From: Bacteroidota bacterium
Lineage (GTDB): Bacteria > Bacteroidota > Bacteroidia > Chitinophagales > Saprospiraceae
NCBI GenBank assembly: GCA_029572935.1
Contig: JAKQHM010000019.1
Span: forward strand, 1 to 64,000
DNA length: 64,000 nucleotides
Reading direction: 5' to 3'
Made by a program: the position numbers and the translations under genes. Below are positions 27,924 to 37,662 of this stretch, piece after piece; position 1 is the first letter of the stretch, and every line of letters begins with the position of its first letter. The notes under the pieces were generated by a model, which saw nothing but the letters and a program-made list of their open reading frames with translations, made no database searches and was not told the origin of the DNA.

Positions 27924-27931
27924 CAAAAGTA
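27924..27931 (-). promoter_or_regulatory. TAnnTTTG -7 element for mqnC-punA
   Basis: TACTTTTG on the minus strand lies 12 nt before the mqnC ATG at 27912, giving a 5' leader of only about six bases. Confidence 0.5.
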
Positions 27932-27933
27932 CT

Positions 27934-27941
27934 TATATTTG
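27934..27941 (+). promoter_or_regulatory. TAnnTTTG -7 element for rimP-nusA-infB
   Basis: TATATTTG matches the consensus exactly. It is back to back with the mqnC promoter, 2 bp apart. Transcription would begin near 27948, about 12 bases before a terminator-like hairpin. Confidence 0.6.
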
Positions 27942-27959
27942 CGCTTGTTTTTCAGAAGA

Positions 27960-27982
27960 GGGAACAGCAGGTTCCCTTTTTT
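27960..27982 (+). promoter_or_regulatory. terminator-like leader hairpin before rimP (possible attenuator)
   Basis: GGGAAC, a five-base loop and GTTCCC are followed by six T, giving a perfect 6-bp stem and U-tract. It sits between the predicted transcription start and the rimP ATG at 28001. A terminator in the leader of the operon that encodes the termination factor NusA suggests feedback control (inference). Confidence 0.65.
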
Positions 27983-28000
27983 GTTTCTCTGATCCATAAG

Positions 28001-28471
28001 ATGTTTACCGAAGAGATCCACCAGTTATTGATTGAGAAGTTCCGTGAAGAAAGCTTCGCGGACTGTTTTCTGGTTGCGATCGAACAGCATGGCAAGCAAA
28101 TTGGTATCTTTCTGGACAGCGATACGGGCATCACCTTTGAGCGCTGCAAGGCGATCAGCAGGTATCTGGAATCACATCTAGACGAGAAGAAATGGCTCGG
28201 AGAGGATTATGTTCTGGAGGTTTCCTCGGCCGGAATCGGCAGACCTCTGATCTTTCCAAGGCAATTTGTGAAGAATGTCGGTCGCCTGCTCAAGGTTGTT
28301 CGGACGGACGGAGGGGTTCAGGAAGGAACCATAATACAGGCGGATGATCAAAAGATGACATTGGAATGGACCGAAGAACGGAAGGAAAACAAGAAAAAAA
28401 TTAAGGAAACGCAGCGTTTGGAGATTCCATACGAGCAGATAAAAGAAGCAAAAATCCAGATTAAGATATGA
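28001..28471 (+). CDS. rimP: ribosome maturation factor
   Basis: The 156-residue protein assists 30S ribosomal subunit assembly. Family motifs are the acidic GIFLDSDTGITFERC and VLEVSSAGIGRPL. ATG 28001 is chosen because the predicted promoter and leader hairpin occupy the upstream part of the longer open frame. Its stop overlaps the nusA start as ATGA. Confidence 0.93.
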   Translation: MFTEEIHQLLIEKFREESFADCFLVAIEQHGKQIGIFLDSDTGITFERCKAISRYLESHLDEKKWLGEDYVLEVSSAGIGRPLIFPRQFVKNVGRLLKVVRTDGGVQEGTIIQADDQKMTLEWTEERKENKKKIKETQRLEIPYEQIKEAKIQIKI

Positions 28472-29706
28472 AATTGGTAGAAACTTTTGCGGAGTTCAAA
28501 GCCGGAAAAAATATCGACAGGCCCACCATGATGCGGGTTTTGGAAGACGTATTTCGCTCTCTGATCAAGAAAAAATACGGCTCTGATGACAATTTTGATG
28601 TCATTGTAAACCCCCAAAAGGGTGACCTTGAGATCTGGAGGGTACGCACCATTGTACCCGATGGAGAGGTGACAGATGACCTCAAGGAAATTGCCATTTC
28701 AGAAGCCCTGGTTATAGATGAAGATTATGAGATCGGATCAGAGTGCTTTGAGCAGCTCAATCTGGATGACTTTGGCCGCAGGGCTATTATGGCCGCAAGA
28801 CAGACGCTCGTTTCCAGAGTCATGGAACTCGAAAAGGACGATGTCTTCAAAAGATACGCTGAGCGCGAAGGCAGTCTGGTGATCGGAGAGGTCAATCAGG
28901 TACTCAAGAAGGAACTGCTGATCATCGACGATGCCACCAACAACGAACTCATTCTGCCCCGGACTGAGATGATTCGGGGTGATCATTTCCGCAAGGGTGA
29001 TATCGTCAGGGCTGTGATCAAAAAGGTAGAAATGAAAAACAACACACCTGTCATCACAATGAGCCGGACGGATCCCAGTTTCCTGCAAAGATTGATGGAG
29101 CAGGAGGTGCCGGAGATAGAGGATGGACTCATCGCTATCAAAAAGATCGTTCGCATGCCCGGAGAAAGAGCCAAGGTGGCCGTGGAATCCTATGATGACA
29201 GGATTGACCCGGTAGGCGCCTGTGTGGGTATGAAGGGAAGCAGAATTCATGGTATCGTTCGCGAGCTACGCAATGAAAACATCGACATTGTCAACTTTAC
29301 CAACAACCTCAATCTGTATATCCAGCGTTCTTTGACTCCCGCCAAGATTAACAACATCGAGATCGATGAAAAAAATAAGAAGGCCAGCGTATACCTGAAT
29401 GCGGATCAGCTTTCATTGGCCATTGGAAAAGGTGGATCCAATATCAAGCTGGCCACCAAACTGACAGGGTACGAAATTGACGTATACAGGGATCAGGTCG
29501 GAGGAGAGGAAATGGATGACGTTGACCTGGACGAATTTAAGGACGAAATCGATGAATGGATCATCGAGGCTTTGAAAAACATAGGATGCGATACGGCACG
29601 TTCCGTATTGAATCTCAGCGCTGAAGAATTGATCAGACGGACCGATCTGGAGGAGGAAACCATCCAGGAAGTACTCGAGATCCTGGCAAGGGAATTCGAA
29701 GATTGA
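28468..29706 (+). CDS. nusA: transcription termination/antitermination factor NusA
   Basis: The 412-residue protein binds RNA polymerase and RNA. It has the N-terminal domain, an S1 domain near 130-200, two KH domains near 225-345 (VGACVGMKGSRIHGIVREL, SLAIGKGGSNIKLATKL) and a short acidic C-terminal helix-hairpin-helix-like region (GCDTARSVLNLSAEELIRR). It is translationally coupled to rimP (ATGA). It is a candidate regulator of its own operon through the leader hairpin. Confidence 0.97.
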   Translation: MKLVETFAEFKAGKNIDRPTMMRVLEDVFRSLIKKKYGSDDNFDVIVNPQKGDLEIWRVRTIVPDGEVTDDLKEIAISEALVIDEDYEIGSECFEQLNLDDFGRRAIMAARQTLVSRVMELEKDDVFKRYAEREGSLVIGEVNQVLKKELLIIDDATNNELILPRTEMIRGDHFRKGDIVRAVIKKVEMKNNTPVITMSRTDPSFLQRLMEQEVPEIEDGLIAIKKIVRMPGERAKVAVESYDDRIDPVGACVGMKGSRIHGIVRELRNENIDIVNFTNNLNLYIQRSLTPAKINNIEIDEKNKKASVYLNADQLSLAIGKGGSNIKLATKLTGYEIDVYRDQVGGEEMDDVDLDEFKDEIDEWIIEALKNIGCDTARSVLNLSAEELIRRTDLEEETIQEVLEILAREFED

Positions 29707-29764
29707 TCCTTGGGCCGTTTGACCACATTCAGTTAACCAAAAAAAGGAAAAAGGGTATTTGCCA

Positions 29765-32461
29765 ATGACCAAATTATTGATAAAAGTAGCTAAGGAATTT
29801 AATGTCGGTGTGAGTACAATCGTCGAGTTCCTGGTATCCAAAGGATTCGAAATAGAGAACAAGGCGACCTCCAAAATCACCGATGAGATGTTCCTGGAAC
29901 TACAAAAGGAGTTTCAGTCTTCCCTGGCTGACAAGGAGCAAGCCTCCCAATTGGGCAAGCCTCCTGTAACAGTAGTGAGGGAGAAGGTGCTCCCCAAACC
30001 GGAGATCAATTTGTTTGGCACCCCTGCCGCACCTTCCCCTGCACCCAAACCTAAAGTGGAAAAGGAAGAAGAGGAAGTCATCAAAGCAAAAATTGATGAA
30101 GCCGACAAGCCCAAGCTGAAAGTGGTTGGCAAGATCGAACTCGAAAAAGCAGAGCCCAAACCGGAACCCGATCCGGTAGTCCCTCAAGAGGTAGAGGAAG
30201 AACCGGCCCCGGTTATATCTGATACTCCGGTTTCTGAAGTGCCTCAGGAGGAAATTACCAGAATCGAAGCTCCCACACTCAAGGGACTCAAAATTCTGGG
30301 CAAGATCGATACAAATAAACTTAAGGAACCCGTAAAGAAAAAAGAAGAAGCTCGAAAATCTTCCGATACAGCCCTGAAACCGGGCGGTACGAGTCCTTCA
30401 ACCGGAAGTGCTGACGATGCCGCCAAGCGCAAACGCAAAAGGAAAAAGGTCAATACGGCAGAATTTGAATCCCAATCCAGGCTCAGTGTTGCGGGTCGTG
30501 GACGCGGAGATTTAAAACCTGGCCAGGATACGGTCAAGGAAGTCAGCAAGAAGGAAATCGAGGATAAGATCAAAGCCACCATGGCCAGGCTCAACCTGGG
30601 CAGTAAAAACAAACGTCAGAAAATCAGAAGGGATAAAAGAGAGGAATTCAGGGAAAAGGCTGAACTGGCTGAATCCCAGCTGGAAGGGGGAGCCGTGCAG
30701 CTCACCGAATTCATTACCGTGTCCGATCTGTCCAATCTCTTTGACGTACCGGTTACGGACATCATCATGACCTGTATGAACATGGGCATCATCGTGTCCA
30801 TCAACCAAAGACTGGACGCCGAGGTGATTGAAATCCTGGCAGAAGAATTCAATAAAAAGATTGAATTTGTCTCTGCTGAAGATGACAGCGAGATCGTAGA
30901 GGAAGAAGTGGACAATCCGGAAGACCTGAAGCCCAGGGCACCGATCGTCACCGTCATGGGTCACGTAGACCATGGTAAGACCTCCCTGCTGGACTATATC
31001 CGAAAGACCAATGTCGCATCCGGAGAGGCAGGAGGCATCACCCAGCACATCGGAGCCTATGAAGTAAAAGTCGGCCCGGAACAAAAGAAAATCACCTTCC
31101 TCGATACACCCGGTCACGAAGCCTTTACAGCCATGAGGGCCAGAGGGGCCAAGATCACTGATGTCGCTGTCGTTATTGTGGCAGCTGATGACCACATCAT
31201 GCCACAGACCAAAGAAGCTATTTCCCACGCTCAGGCGGCCAACGTTCCGATCGTTTTTGCCATCAACAAGGTGGACAAACCGGGTGCAGACCCCGAGCGA
31301 ATTAAAAATGAACTCTCCCAGATGAATTTCCTGGTGGATTCCTGGGGTGGAAAATATTCCTCTCAGGAAATATCGGCCAAGACGGGCCTGGGAATTGAGG
31401 AGCTCCTTGAAAAAATCCTGCTGGAGGCTGAAATACTTGATCTCAAAGCCAATCCGGATAAACTTGCTACAGGAACGGTGGTGGAGGCATCCCTCGACAA
31501 GGGTAGGGGTTATGTGGCCAAAATGCTGGTCCAATCGGGCACCTTGCACGTCGGGGACGTGGTGCTGGCCGGTGAAAACTCAGGCAAAATCAAAGCCATG
31601 TTCAATGAACGCGGCCAGAAGGTTAAAATGGCAGGACCTTCAACTCCGGTCATGGTCCTGGGTCTCACGGGAGCTCCTACTGCAGGTGAAAAGTTTAAAG
31701 TCATGGAAGATGAGGCTGAAGCCAGAATCATCGCGACCAAAAGAGCGCAGATTTCCCGCGAACAGGCCAACCGAGCATCCAAGAGGATTTCGCTCGATGA
31801 AATCGGTCGTCGTCTGGCATTGGGTAACTTCAAGGAATTGCGCCTGATCATCAAAGGGGACGTGGATGGATCTGTCGAAGCCCTTTCAGACAGTCTGGAA
31901 AAACTTTCTGTAGAATCCATAAAGGTCTCCATTCTGCATAAGGCTGTGGGTCAGATTATTGAATCAGACATTCTCCTGGCATCTGCTTCTGATGCGATCG
32001 TCATCGGCTTCCAGGTAAGGCCATCACCTGCTGCGCGTGCGTTGGCAGAAAAAGAAGGCGTGGAAATTAAAACATACTCCATCATATACGAAGCCATTGA
32101 GGAGATTAAAATGGCCATGGAAGGGATGCTCGAGCCCACCAAGGAAGAAAAAATCGTGGGTCAGGTCGAAGTCCGCGAAGTGTTTAAGATCACCAAGGTC
32201 GGTACGGTTGCCGGAGGTATGGTCATCGATGGTAAAATTTCGCGCAACAGTCCTATACGGGTCATTCGCAATGGTATTGTGGTTTATCCCAACAAGGAGG
32301 GAGGATTGGCAGAGCTCCAGTCCCTCAAGCGATTCAAAGAAGACGTCAAGGAAGTTAAAGAAAACCTGGAATGTGGTCTGGCCATCAAAAATTTCAACGA
32401 TATCAAAGTCGGAGACATCATTGAGGCGGTTGAGATCACTGAGGTGAAACAAAAACTTTGA
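29765..32461 (+). CDS. infB: translation initiation factor IF-2
   Basis: The 898-residue GTPase places initiator tRNA on the ribosome. It has an N-terminal IF2_N domain, a long lysine- and glutamate-rich linker (residues about 65-260), G1 GHVDHGKTS near 398, DTPGHEAF near 448 and NKVD near 500, followed by the domains ending [13 protein letters not shown] 29765 is preceded by AAGGAAAAAGG, a good ribosome binding site, and is favoured over TTG 29759. A perfect hairpin without a T run (32468-32484) follows the stop. Confidence 0.97.
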   Translation: MTKLLIKVAKEFNVGVSTIVEFLVSKGFEIENKATSKITDEMFLELQKEFQSSLADKEQASQLGKPPVTVVREKVLPKPEINLFGTPAAPSPAPKPKVEKEEEEVIKAKIDEADKPKLKVVGKIELEKAEPKPEPDPVVPQEVEEEPAPVISDTPVSEVPQEEITRIEAPTLKGLKILGKIDTNKLKEPVKKKEEARKSSDTALKPGGTSPSTGSADDAAKRKRKRKKVNTAEFESQSRLSVAGRGRGDLKPGQDTVKEVSKKEIEDKIKATMARLNLGSKNKRQKIRRDKREEFREKAELAESQLEGGAVQLTEFITVSDLSNLFDVPVTDIIMTCMNMGIIVSINQRLDAEVIEILAEEFNKKIEFVSAEDDSEIVEEEVDNPEDLKPRAPIVTVMGHVDHGKTSLLDYIRKTNVASGEAGGITQHIGAYEVKVGPEQKKITFLDTPGHEAFTAMRARGAKITDVAVVIVAADDHIMPQTKEAISHAQAANVPIVFAINKVDKPGADPERIKNELSQMNFLVDSWGGKYSSQEISAKTGLGIEELLEKILLEAEILDLKANPDKLATGTVVEASLDKGRGYVAKMLVQSGTLHVGDVVLAGENSGKIKAMFNERGQKVKMAGPSTPVMVLGLTGAPTAGEKFKVMEDEAEARIIATKRAQISREQANRASKRISLDEIGRRLALGNFKELRLIIKGDVDGSVEALSDSLEKLSVESIKVSILHKAVGQIIESDILLASASDAIVIGFQVRPSPAARALAEKEGVEIKTYSIIYEAIEEIKMAMEGMLEPTKEEKIVGQVEVREVFKITKVGTVAGGMVIDGKISRNSPIRVIRNGIVVYPNKEGGLAELQSLKRFKEDVKEVKENLECGLAIKNFNDIKVGDIIEAVEITEVKQKL

Positions 32462-32710
32462 CCTGCGCTTACTTCTGAAGTAAGGCTGAGTTCACAGTTA
32501 TTGTTGATACGTCATTTTACGCGGATAACGAAATCAATGTCCTTTTTGTAAGGGATTATTCAAATCCATTTTCTGAAGAAGAGCTTGCTCCAGACCTAAC
32601 CCATTCAAAAATAGCCATGAGCATGGGCTGAGATGAGGAACCCTATGGAATTTCAGTTTTCCATTAGAGATGCCATAACTAAAGGGTTTTTACAAGGACA
32701 GAATATCAAT

Positions 32711-33169
32711 TTAATTTTGAAGGACTATGGTATCGTTTCGGAACAGATTTTCCAGCTCGATGCTGTCCCTGTCTTCTGACCACCTTCTGAACAGACCGTT
32801 TTTCTTATCATTCACAAATTCAGCAGTAAACTTTGGTCTTCCGTTTTTATAGAATACCGTATCTCCCTGTTCCTGCAGACCTTCCACGAAGTATTGTACT
32901 TCCTCCACTTCTCCCGTCTTGTAGAAGCGAGTGGTCTTGCCATGTTGCTTGCCATCCTTGAATAGCCGGATCACTTTGAGTTCTCCGCTGTTGAAATATT
33001 CCCACATGGTATCCTGCAATACATTGTTGACTTTGTAATACTTCCTTTTTACTTGTCCATTGGCGTACTTCTCTTCCTGCAATTGTGGCTTGTCGCTGCC
33101 GCAGGAGCTGATGGAAATCAGGACCAAGGAATTCACTATAAGGGTTGAGAATTTGTTCCGGATTTTCAT
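32711..33169 (-). CDS. MORN/YwqK-type repeat lipoprotein
   Basis: The 152-residue protein has a signal peptide with lipobox ISSC and then repeats of the 'W-NG-L-----Y-DGK--G----Y--G' kind (EYFNSGELKVIRLFKDGKQHGKTTRFYKTGEVEEVQYF, YKNGRPKFTAEF). These are MORN-like variant repeats used in many Bacteroidota lipoproteins. Some are annotated as YwqK antitoxins, but no partner toxin is adjacent. Function unknown. Confidence 0.7.
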   Translation of the reverse strand: MKIRNKFSTLIVNSLVLISISSCGSDKPQLQEEKYANGQVKRKYYKVNNVLQDTMWEYFNSGELKVIRLFKDGKQHGKTTRFYKTGEVEEVQYFVEGLQEQGDTVFYKNGRPKFTAEFVNDKKNGLFRRWSEDRDSIELENLFRNDTIVLQN

Positions 33170-33192
33170 ATGGTGTATTTTAATCAGTTTAC

Positions 33193-33224
33193 AAAAAAAG
33201 CCGGTCGAGTGAACAACCGGCTTT
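33193..33224 (-). terminator. intrinsic terminator after the haloperoxidase-like gene
   Basis: AAAGCCGGT and ACCGGCTTT form the stem. Read on the minus strand it is followed by a run of seven T, as expected for the end of the gene that stops at 33253. Confidence 0.85.
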
Positions 33225-33252
33225 ATAATAGGGAATGTTAGTTTACTTCAAA

Positions 33253-34725
33253 TTATTTTCTCCAAGGCAGGTTTTGAACCCTTCTTCCTATTTCTTCGCC
33301 CAGGCGAACGCCTTCTTCGCAGTCGATCCGGATGTGGACGCCCAATGGAATCCTGGAAATAGCATCTTCGCGTCCCATAACAGAGAAGGAGTAGAAATCT
33401 CTGGGTGCACCCAGGAATTCAGTTCTGCCTTCGTGGCATCTGTCCGTAAAGAAGGTATTGTTGCCCCAAACAGCTGCCAAAGCCCATGCACCGCCTCCAC
33501 CAAAGGTAGAGTGACCGGAAGGAAAGGCAGGAAATGCCGGCGTGATTCCTTTTGTGCCGGTATAGGGATGATCCAGCATGGAGTCCCAATTAGGATCTAC
33601 GTTATCTTTGATGTAGTGCTCGGGTCTTTCCGTGTTGTAAGTCCATTTGGAATTCCAGCATACGACGGCACAATCGTTGAGCGTAATACCCATCAAGGCA
33701 TTAGCATATATAGCTTCTTCCAGATTAGAATTCTTCAAAACAAAGATCTGGTCCATAATGGCAACCAATCTCGGCGGTGGAGCGAAGGTCAGACCGAAGA
33801 GGTCATCAGACCAGAACTCTGCGATCCACTCGTCCTCATGAGAACGACCGGTGGTGGTCGCATACACTTCCATGTTTTCCGCGTGCCATCTTGGATTGAC
33901 TGTAGTCGTTCCAGGCAGGTAATAAGGTACGGGAGGTCTGGACAATTTCTGGGTATTATTAGTGGCAAATGTGCGCACATTACCCCAAAAGGGGAACATA
34001 CCGCCATCCGGATTGTCGTTGGTAGGAACCCATTTTCCGGGAATACGGGTGCCATTGGCATCCAAACTTTTTTCCCTCCAATTGTAGTAGGGAAACTTAG
34101 CAGGGTCATTGTTCAGGGGGTTGAGATAGGCTTCATGTCCAAAACGGTCAGTCGTAGACCACTGCCATACAGCGCGGGCCACCTCTTCTCCCCATGCCTT
34201 GGAATTATTGAATCTTTCGGTGGTAGTTTCTCTTTTGTATTCGGCCTCCAGGCTGTTTTTCAAATTTTCGATCAGTTGCTGGGCTTCTGCATTGGTCAGA
34301 TGCTTACCGATCGAACCGTTTCCATTAAAAAACTCAACTTTTTCAAACATACGGCTCATGAGGAAGGCATAAGCTGCATTCACAGCCGTCGGGTAGTGCA
34401 AGTCTGCTTTCCCGTTGTAATCCGGAATGCCGCTTCCCTGGAACTGAGGCAGGGTCTTCAGGGAATTGTACTTAGGCATGCCGGGAATGCACACTTCGTA
34501 AGCAGCAATACCCATGTAGGCCAATGCCCGTGGGCCAGGACCCGGTCTGAAAGCCAGAGCATCCTTGTCGATCTGAAGGAATAATTCATTCCATTTGTGC
34601 ACCACAGAATAATCGTAGTGTTCAACCCTAGGAAATTCCGTAGTAGGGTTTGACTTTTGGCAGGAGCTGATGAGCAACAGCACCGCAAAGGCCGATAGAA
34701 GAGGGATTATAAATTTAGGTTTCAT
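33253..34725 (-). CDS. vanadium-dependent haloperoxidase / PAP2-type lipoprotein
   Basis: The 490-residue protein has a signal peptide with lipobox ISSC. The active-site pattern of vanadium haloperoxidases and acid phosphatases is visible: KWTYNTERPEHYI (Lys and Arg), PAFPSGHSTFGG near residue 400 (Ser-Gly-His) and SRIPLGVHIRID near 460 (Arg and His). The oxidant or phosphatase substrate cannot be told from sequence. It is followed by its own terminator, and the MORN lipoprotein gene starts beyond it. Confidence 0.85.
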   Translation of the reverse strand: MKPKFIIPLLSAFAVLLLISSCQKSNPTTEFPRVEHYDYSVVHKWNELFLQIDKDALAFRPGPGPRALAYMGIAAYEVCIPGMPKYNSLKTLPQFQGSGIPDYNGKADLHYPTAVNAAYAFLMSRMFEKVEFFNGNGSIGKHLTNAEAQQLIENLKNSLEAEYKRETTTERFNNSKAWGEEVARAVWQWSTTDRFGHEAYLNPLNNDPAKFPYYNWREKSLDANGTRIPGKWVPTNDNPDGGMFPFWGNVRTFATNNTQKLSRPPVPYYLPGTTTVNPRWHAENMEVYATTTGRSHEDEWIAEFWSDDLFGLTFAPPPRLVAIMDQIFVLKNSNLEEAIYANALMGITLNDCAVVCWNSKWTYNTERPEHYIKDNVDPNWDSMLDHPYTGTKGITPAFPAFPSGHSTFGGGGAWALAAVWGNNTFFTDRCHEGRTEFLGAPRDFYSFSVMGREDAISRIPLGVHIRIDCEEGVRLGEEIGRRVQNLPWRK

Positions 34726-34918
34726 AAAAGATTGAAAATGAGTAAGATAAACAATTTAGCAATTAAACTGTCCTGGGTCCGATCAAATTTCACTCCGCAA
34801 AGGTAAAATTTTCAAAAACACGAGGAAAGGAATTATAAATCAGATAGATATATTTTTTTATACAATTTGTTAAATATTCATTTTTAAATCCATATTCATC
34901 GAAAAATGTTTATTTATC

Positions 34919-37579
34919 CTAAAATACTCCCCGGTTGGGTATGTCTGTGCGCGACCATTCATAATACTTTGTAGCTTCCTCTTCTTTAAATCGCTTCAAT
35001 AGCTCCAGAGAATCTGAAACCGCATCGCCACAGATCACAATCAGGCTTCCAGGAATGGCATTTTCCAAAGCAAAAAGAATGGCCTCCTTTTCATCGGTAA
35101 TGATTCGGTATTTCTTGTCGGGATCTTCCTCTTGTAAGCCTCTGATGACCAGGTCCAGGAGTTCCTGGCCGTTTTTGCCCCTCAGGTTTTTGTCCTGGCG
35201 GATGATGATCTCGTCAAACATGGAGGCTGCCACTCTGCCAATCCCTACATTGTCCTCTTCCCGGCGGTCTCCAATGCCTGCAATGATGCCCACTTTGGGT
35301 TTTCCGTCCATTTTGTCGGTCAGGTTTTTGAGGGCATGTAAGCCCGCAGTATTATGGGCATAGTCGAGTAAAACGTCAAAATTTCGGAAATTGAACAGAT
35401 TGAGTCTGCCCGGAGTCTGGGCAGGGGACGGAATAAAGCTCTCCAGGCTGCTGCTGATATCGCCTAGTTCGAATCCATGAATGTATCCTGCCAATGCTAC
35501 TGGGAGCACGTTTTGGATCATAAATGCGGCCTTACCACCGAAAGTAAGTGGCACGTTGACAGCCTTGATGACCCTCAGCTTCCATTCGCCTTTGCAGATG
35601 GTGATGAAGCCGTTTTCGTATATTGCGCACAAACCTCCTTCGCGCATATGTCTCCTGATCCTTGGGTTGGATTCGTCCATGGAGAAAAGGGCGATCCGGC
35701 AGGTGGCTTTTTCCCTCATGGCATAGACTAAGTCATCGTCTGCGTTGAGGATGGCATAGCCCTCCGGTACAACAGATTCCACCAGGACGGATTTGACCTT
35801 GGCCAACTGGTCCAGTGTGTGTATGCCCTTCAGGCCCAGATGATCCGGAGCGATGTTGGTTACGATGGCCGTATTGCAGTTTTGAAATCCCAGACCTGCA
35901 CGGAGGATACCTCCCCTGGCCGTTTCGAATACCGCAAAATTGACGGTCGGATCCTTCAGTACGAATTCTGCGCTGCCCGGTCCCGAGCAATCACCGGACA
36001 TCATTTTGTGATTCTGGATGTAAATACCATCCGTGGTTGTATAACCTACTGTATAGCCCATCATTTTGACCATGTGTGCCATCAGACGCGTGGTGGTCGT
36101 TTTTCCATTGGTACCCGTGACACCGATGATCGGAATTCTGGATGCTGAGCCCGGTGGATAAAGCATATCAATGACCGGGGCGGCAACGTTGCGCGGCAGT
36201 CCTTCAGCCGGAGCGAGGTGCATGCGGAATCCCGGACCAGCATTGACCTCGATCACAGCGCCGCGCGTTTCGCTTACCGGAGCACTGATATCGGTGGTCA
36301 TAAAATCAATACCACAGATATCCAGACCGACGATCCTCGAGATCCGTTCAGCCATAAAGACTATGCTGGGATGGACCACATCAGTGACATCGACCGAGGT
36401 GCCACCTGTACTTAGGTTAGCGGTATCTTTGAGAACGACCACCTGACCGGCAGGAGGTACCGAGTCCAGTCCCAGATTCTGAATAGAGAGCTGCTTGTGG
36501 GTGATATCATCTACGGTGATACTGGTGAGAACCTTTTCATGTCCGTAGCCCCTTCTGGGGTCGGAATTTGCGATTTCGATGAGTTGCCGGACTGTGTGTT
36601 TACCGTCTGCCATCACCTGGGCAGGCAACCTTTTGGCTGCTGCTACCATCCTGTGATTGATGACCAATATCCGGTAGTCCTCGCCTGTGATGAACTGCTC
36701 CACGATGACGGAAGAGGAAATCCGCTTGGCTAATTCAAAGGCAGCCTGGGCCTGATTCCAATCACGGATATCGGTGGTGACGCCCCTCCCGTGGTTGCCA
36801 TCAATGGGTTTTATGACCAGCGGGTATCTCAGATCGTCCACTGCCTCTTTTAGGCCTGCCTCTGTGCGGATGATCTCCCCTTTGGGTACGGGAATTTCTG
36901 CCTGGGCCAAAAGGTATTTAGTGTCTTCTTTGTCTTTTGCAATGTCCACGCCTATGCTGGAAGTCTGGCTGGTGACAGTGGCCTGGATCCGACGCTGGTT
37001 GCGTCCATAGCCCAGCTGACACAGGCTGTATTTATTCAATCTGATCCAGGGGATGCCTCTGGATGCAGCCTCTTCAATGATGGATCCTGTACTGGGACCA
37101 AGGCGGGAACTTTCTCTCAGCTTGCGCATCTCCATGATGTCATCTTCCAGGTGGTAATCCTTTCCATCCACCAATGCCTGGGCGATCCTAACTGCGGATC
37201 TGGCCGCGAATACGCCTACTTTTTCTTCTGCATAATCAAAAACTACATGGTAAACACCCTCTTCTCCATAAGACCGGGTCCTTCCAAAACCTACGTCCAT
37301 GCCGGCCAGGGTTTGAATCTCCAGGGCAATGTGCTCGATGACATGACCCATCCAGGTCCCTTCTTCCACTCGATGGTAGAATCCACCCGGCCTGCCCTCA
37401 GAACACCGATGCTCGTACATGCCGGGCAACATTTTTTTGAGTCGGTCCAGAAATCCAGAAATTTGATGGGTGGGACTTTGTTCCAGTTCTTCCAGGTCGA
37501 GCACCATGACGACCAGTTTGTGGCGGCGTACAGACCAATAGTTGGGCCCTCGCATGACATTTATCTCTCTGATTCGCAT
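34919..37579 (-). CDS. cphA: cyanophycin synthetase
   Basis: The 886-residue enzyme polymerises aspartate and arginine into cyanophycin. It has the N-terminal domain, an ATP-grasp domain (about 220-480; VIKPIDGNHGRGVTTDI, VIEVNAGPGFRMHLAPA) and a Mur-ligase-like domain (GVTGTNGKTTTTRLM near 486, then DLVYAMREK and DYAHNTAGL). The length matches CphA1. It is divergent from cphB with 83 bp between. Confidence 0.96.
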   Translation of the reverse strand: MRIREINVMRGPNYWSVRRHKLVVMVLDLEELEQSPTHQISGFLDRLKKMLPGMYEHRCSEGRPGGFYHRVEEGTWMGHVIEHIALEIQTLAGMDVGFGRTRSYGEEGVYHVVFDYAEEKVGVFAARSAVRIAQALVDGKDYHLEDDIMEMRKLRESSRLGPSTGSIIEEAASRGIPWIRLNKYSLCQLGYGRNQRRIQATVTSQTSSIGVDIAKDKEDTKYLLAQAEIPVPKGEIIRTEAGLKEAVDDLRYPLVIKPIDGNHGRGVTTDIRDWNQAQAAFELAKRISSSVIVEQFITGEDYRILVINHRMVAAAKRLPAQVMADGKHTVRQLIEIANSDPRRGYGHEKVLTSITVDDITHKQLSIQNLGLDSVPPAGQVVVLKDTANLSTGGTSVDVTDVVHPSIVFMAERISRIVGLDICGIDFMTTDISAPVSETRGAVIEVNAGPGFRMHLAPAEGLPRNVAAPVIDMLYPPGSASRIPIIGVTGTNGKTTTTRLMAHMVKMMGYTVGYTTTDGIYIQNHKMMSGDCSGPGSAEFVLKDPTVNFAVFETARGGILRAGLGFQNCNTAIVTNIAPDHLGLKGIHTLDQLAKVKSVLVESVVPEGYAILNADDDLVYAMREKATCRIALFSMDESNPRIRRHMREGGLCAIYENGFITICKGEWKLRVIKAVNVPLTFGGKAAFMIQNVLPVALAGYIHGFELGDISSSLESFIPSPAQTPGRLNLFNFRNFDVLLDYAHNTAGLHALKNLTDKMDGKPKVGIIAGIGDRREEDNVGIGRVAASMFDEIIIRQDKNLRGKNGQELLDLVIRGLQEEDPDKKYRIITDEKEAILFALENAIPGSLIVICGDAVSDSLELLKRFKEEEATKYYEWSRTDIPNRGVF

Positions 37580-37643
37580 ATAGATAGGACTTTATTCGGA
37601 TTTCAATATGAATTTATCATGAAGCAATCGTTACAGGATATGT

Positions 37644-37651
37644 TAGTTTTG
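37644..37651 (+). promoter_or_regulatory. TAnnTTTG -7 element for cphB
   Basis: TAGTTTTG matches the consensus and lies 12 nt upstream of the cphB ATG, implying a very short leader. Confidence 0.5.
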
Positions 37652-37662
37652 CGGTATATTTT

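Noticed and set aside
32479-32631. Open stretch after infB that reads like a protein fragment
   Set aside because: About 50 codons open without a start codon or recognisable family; treated as ordinary intergenic DNA.
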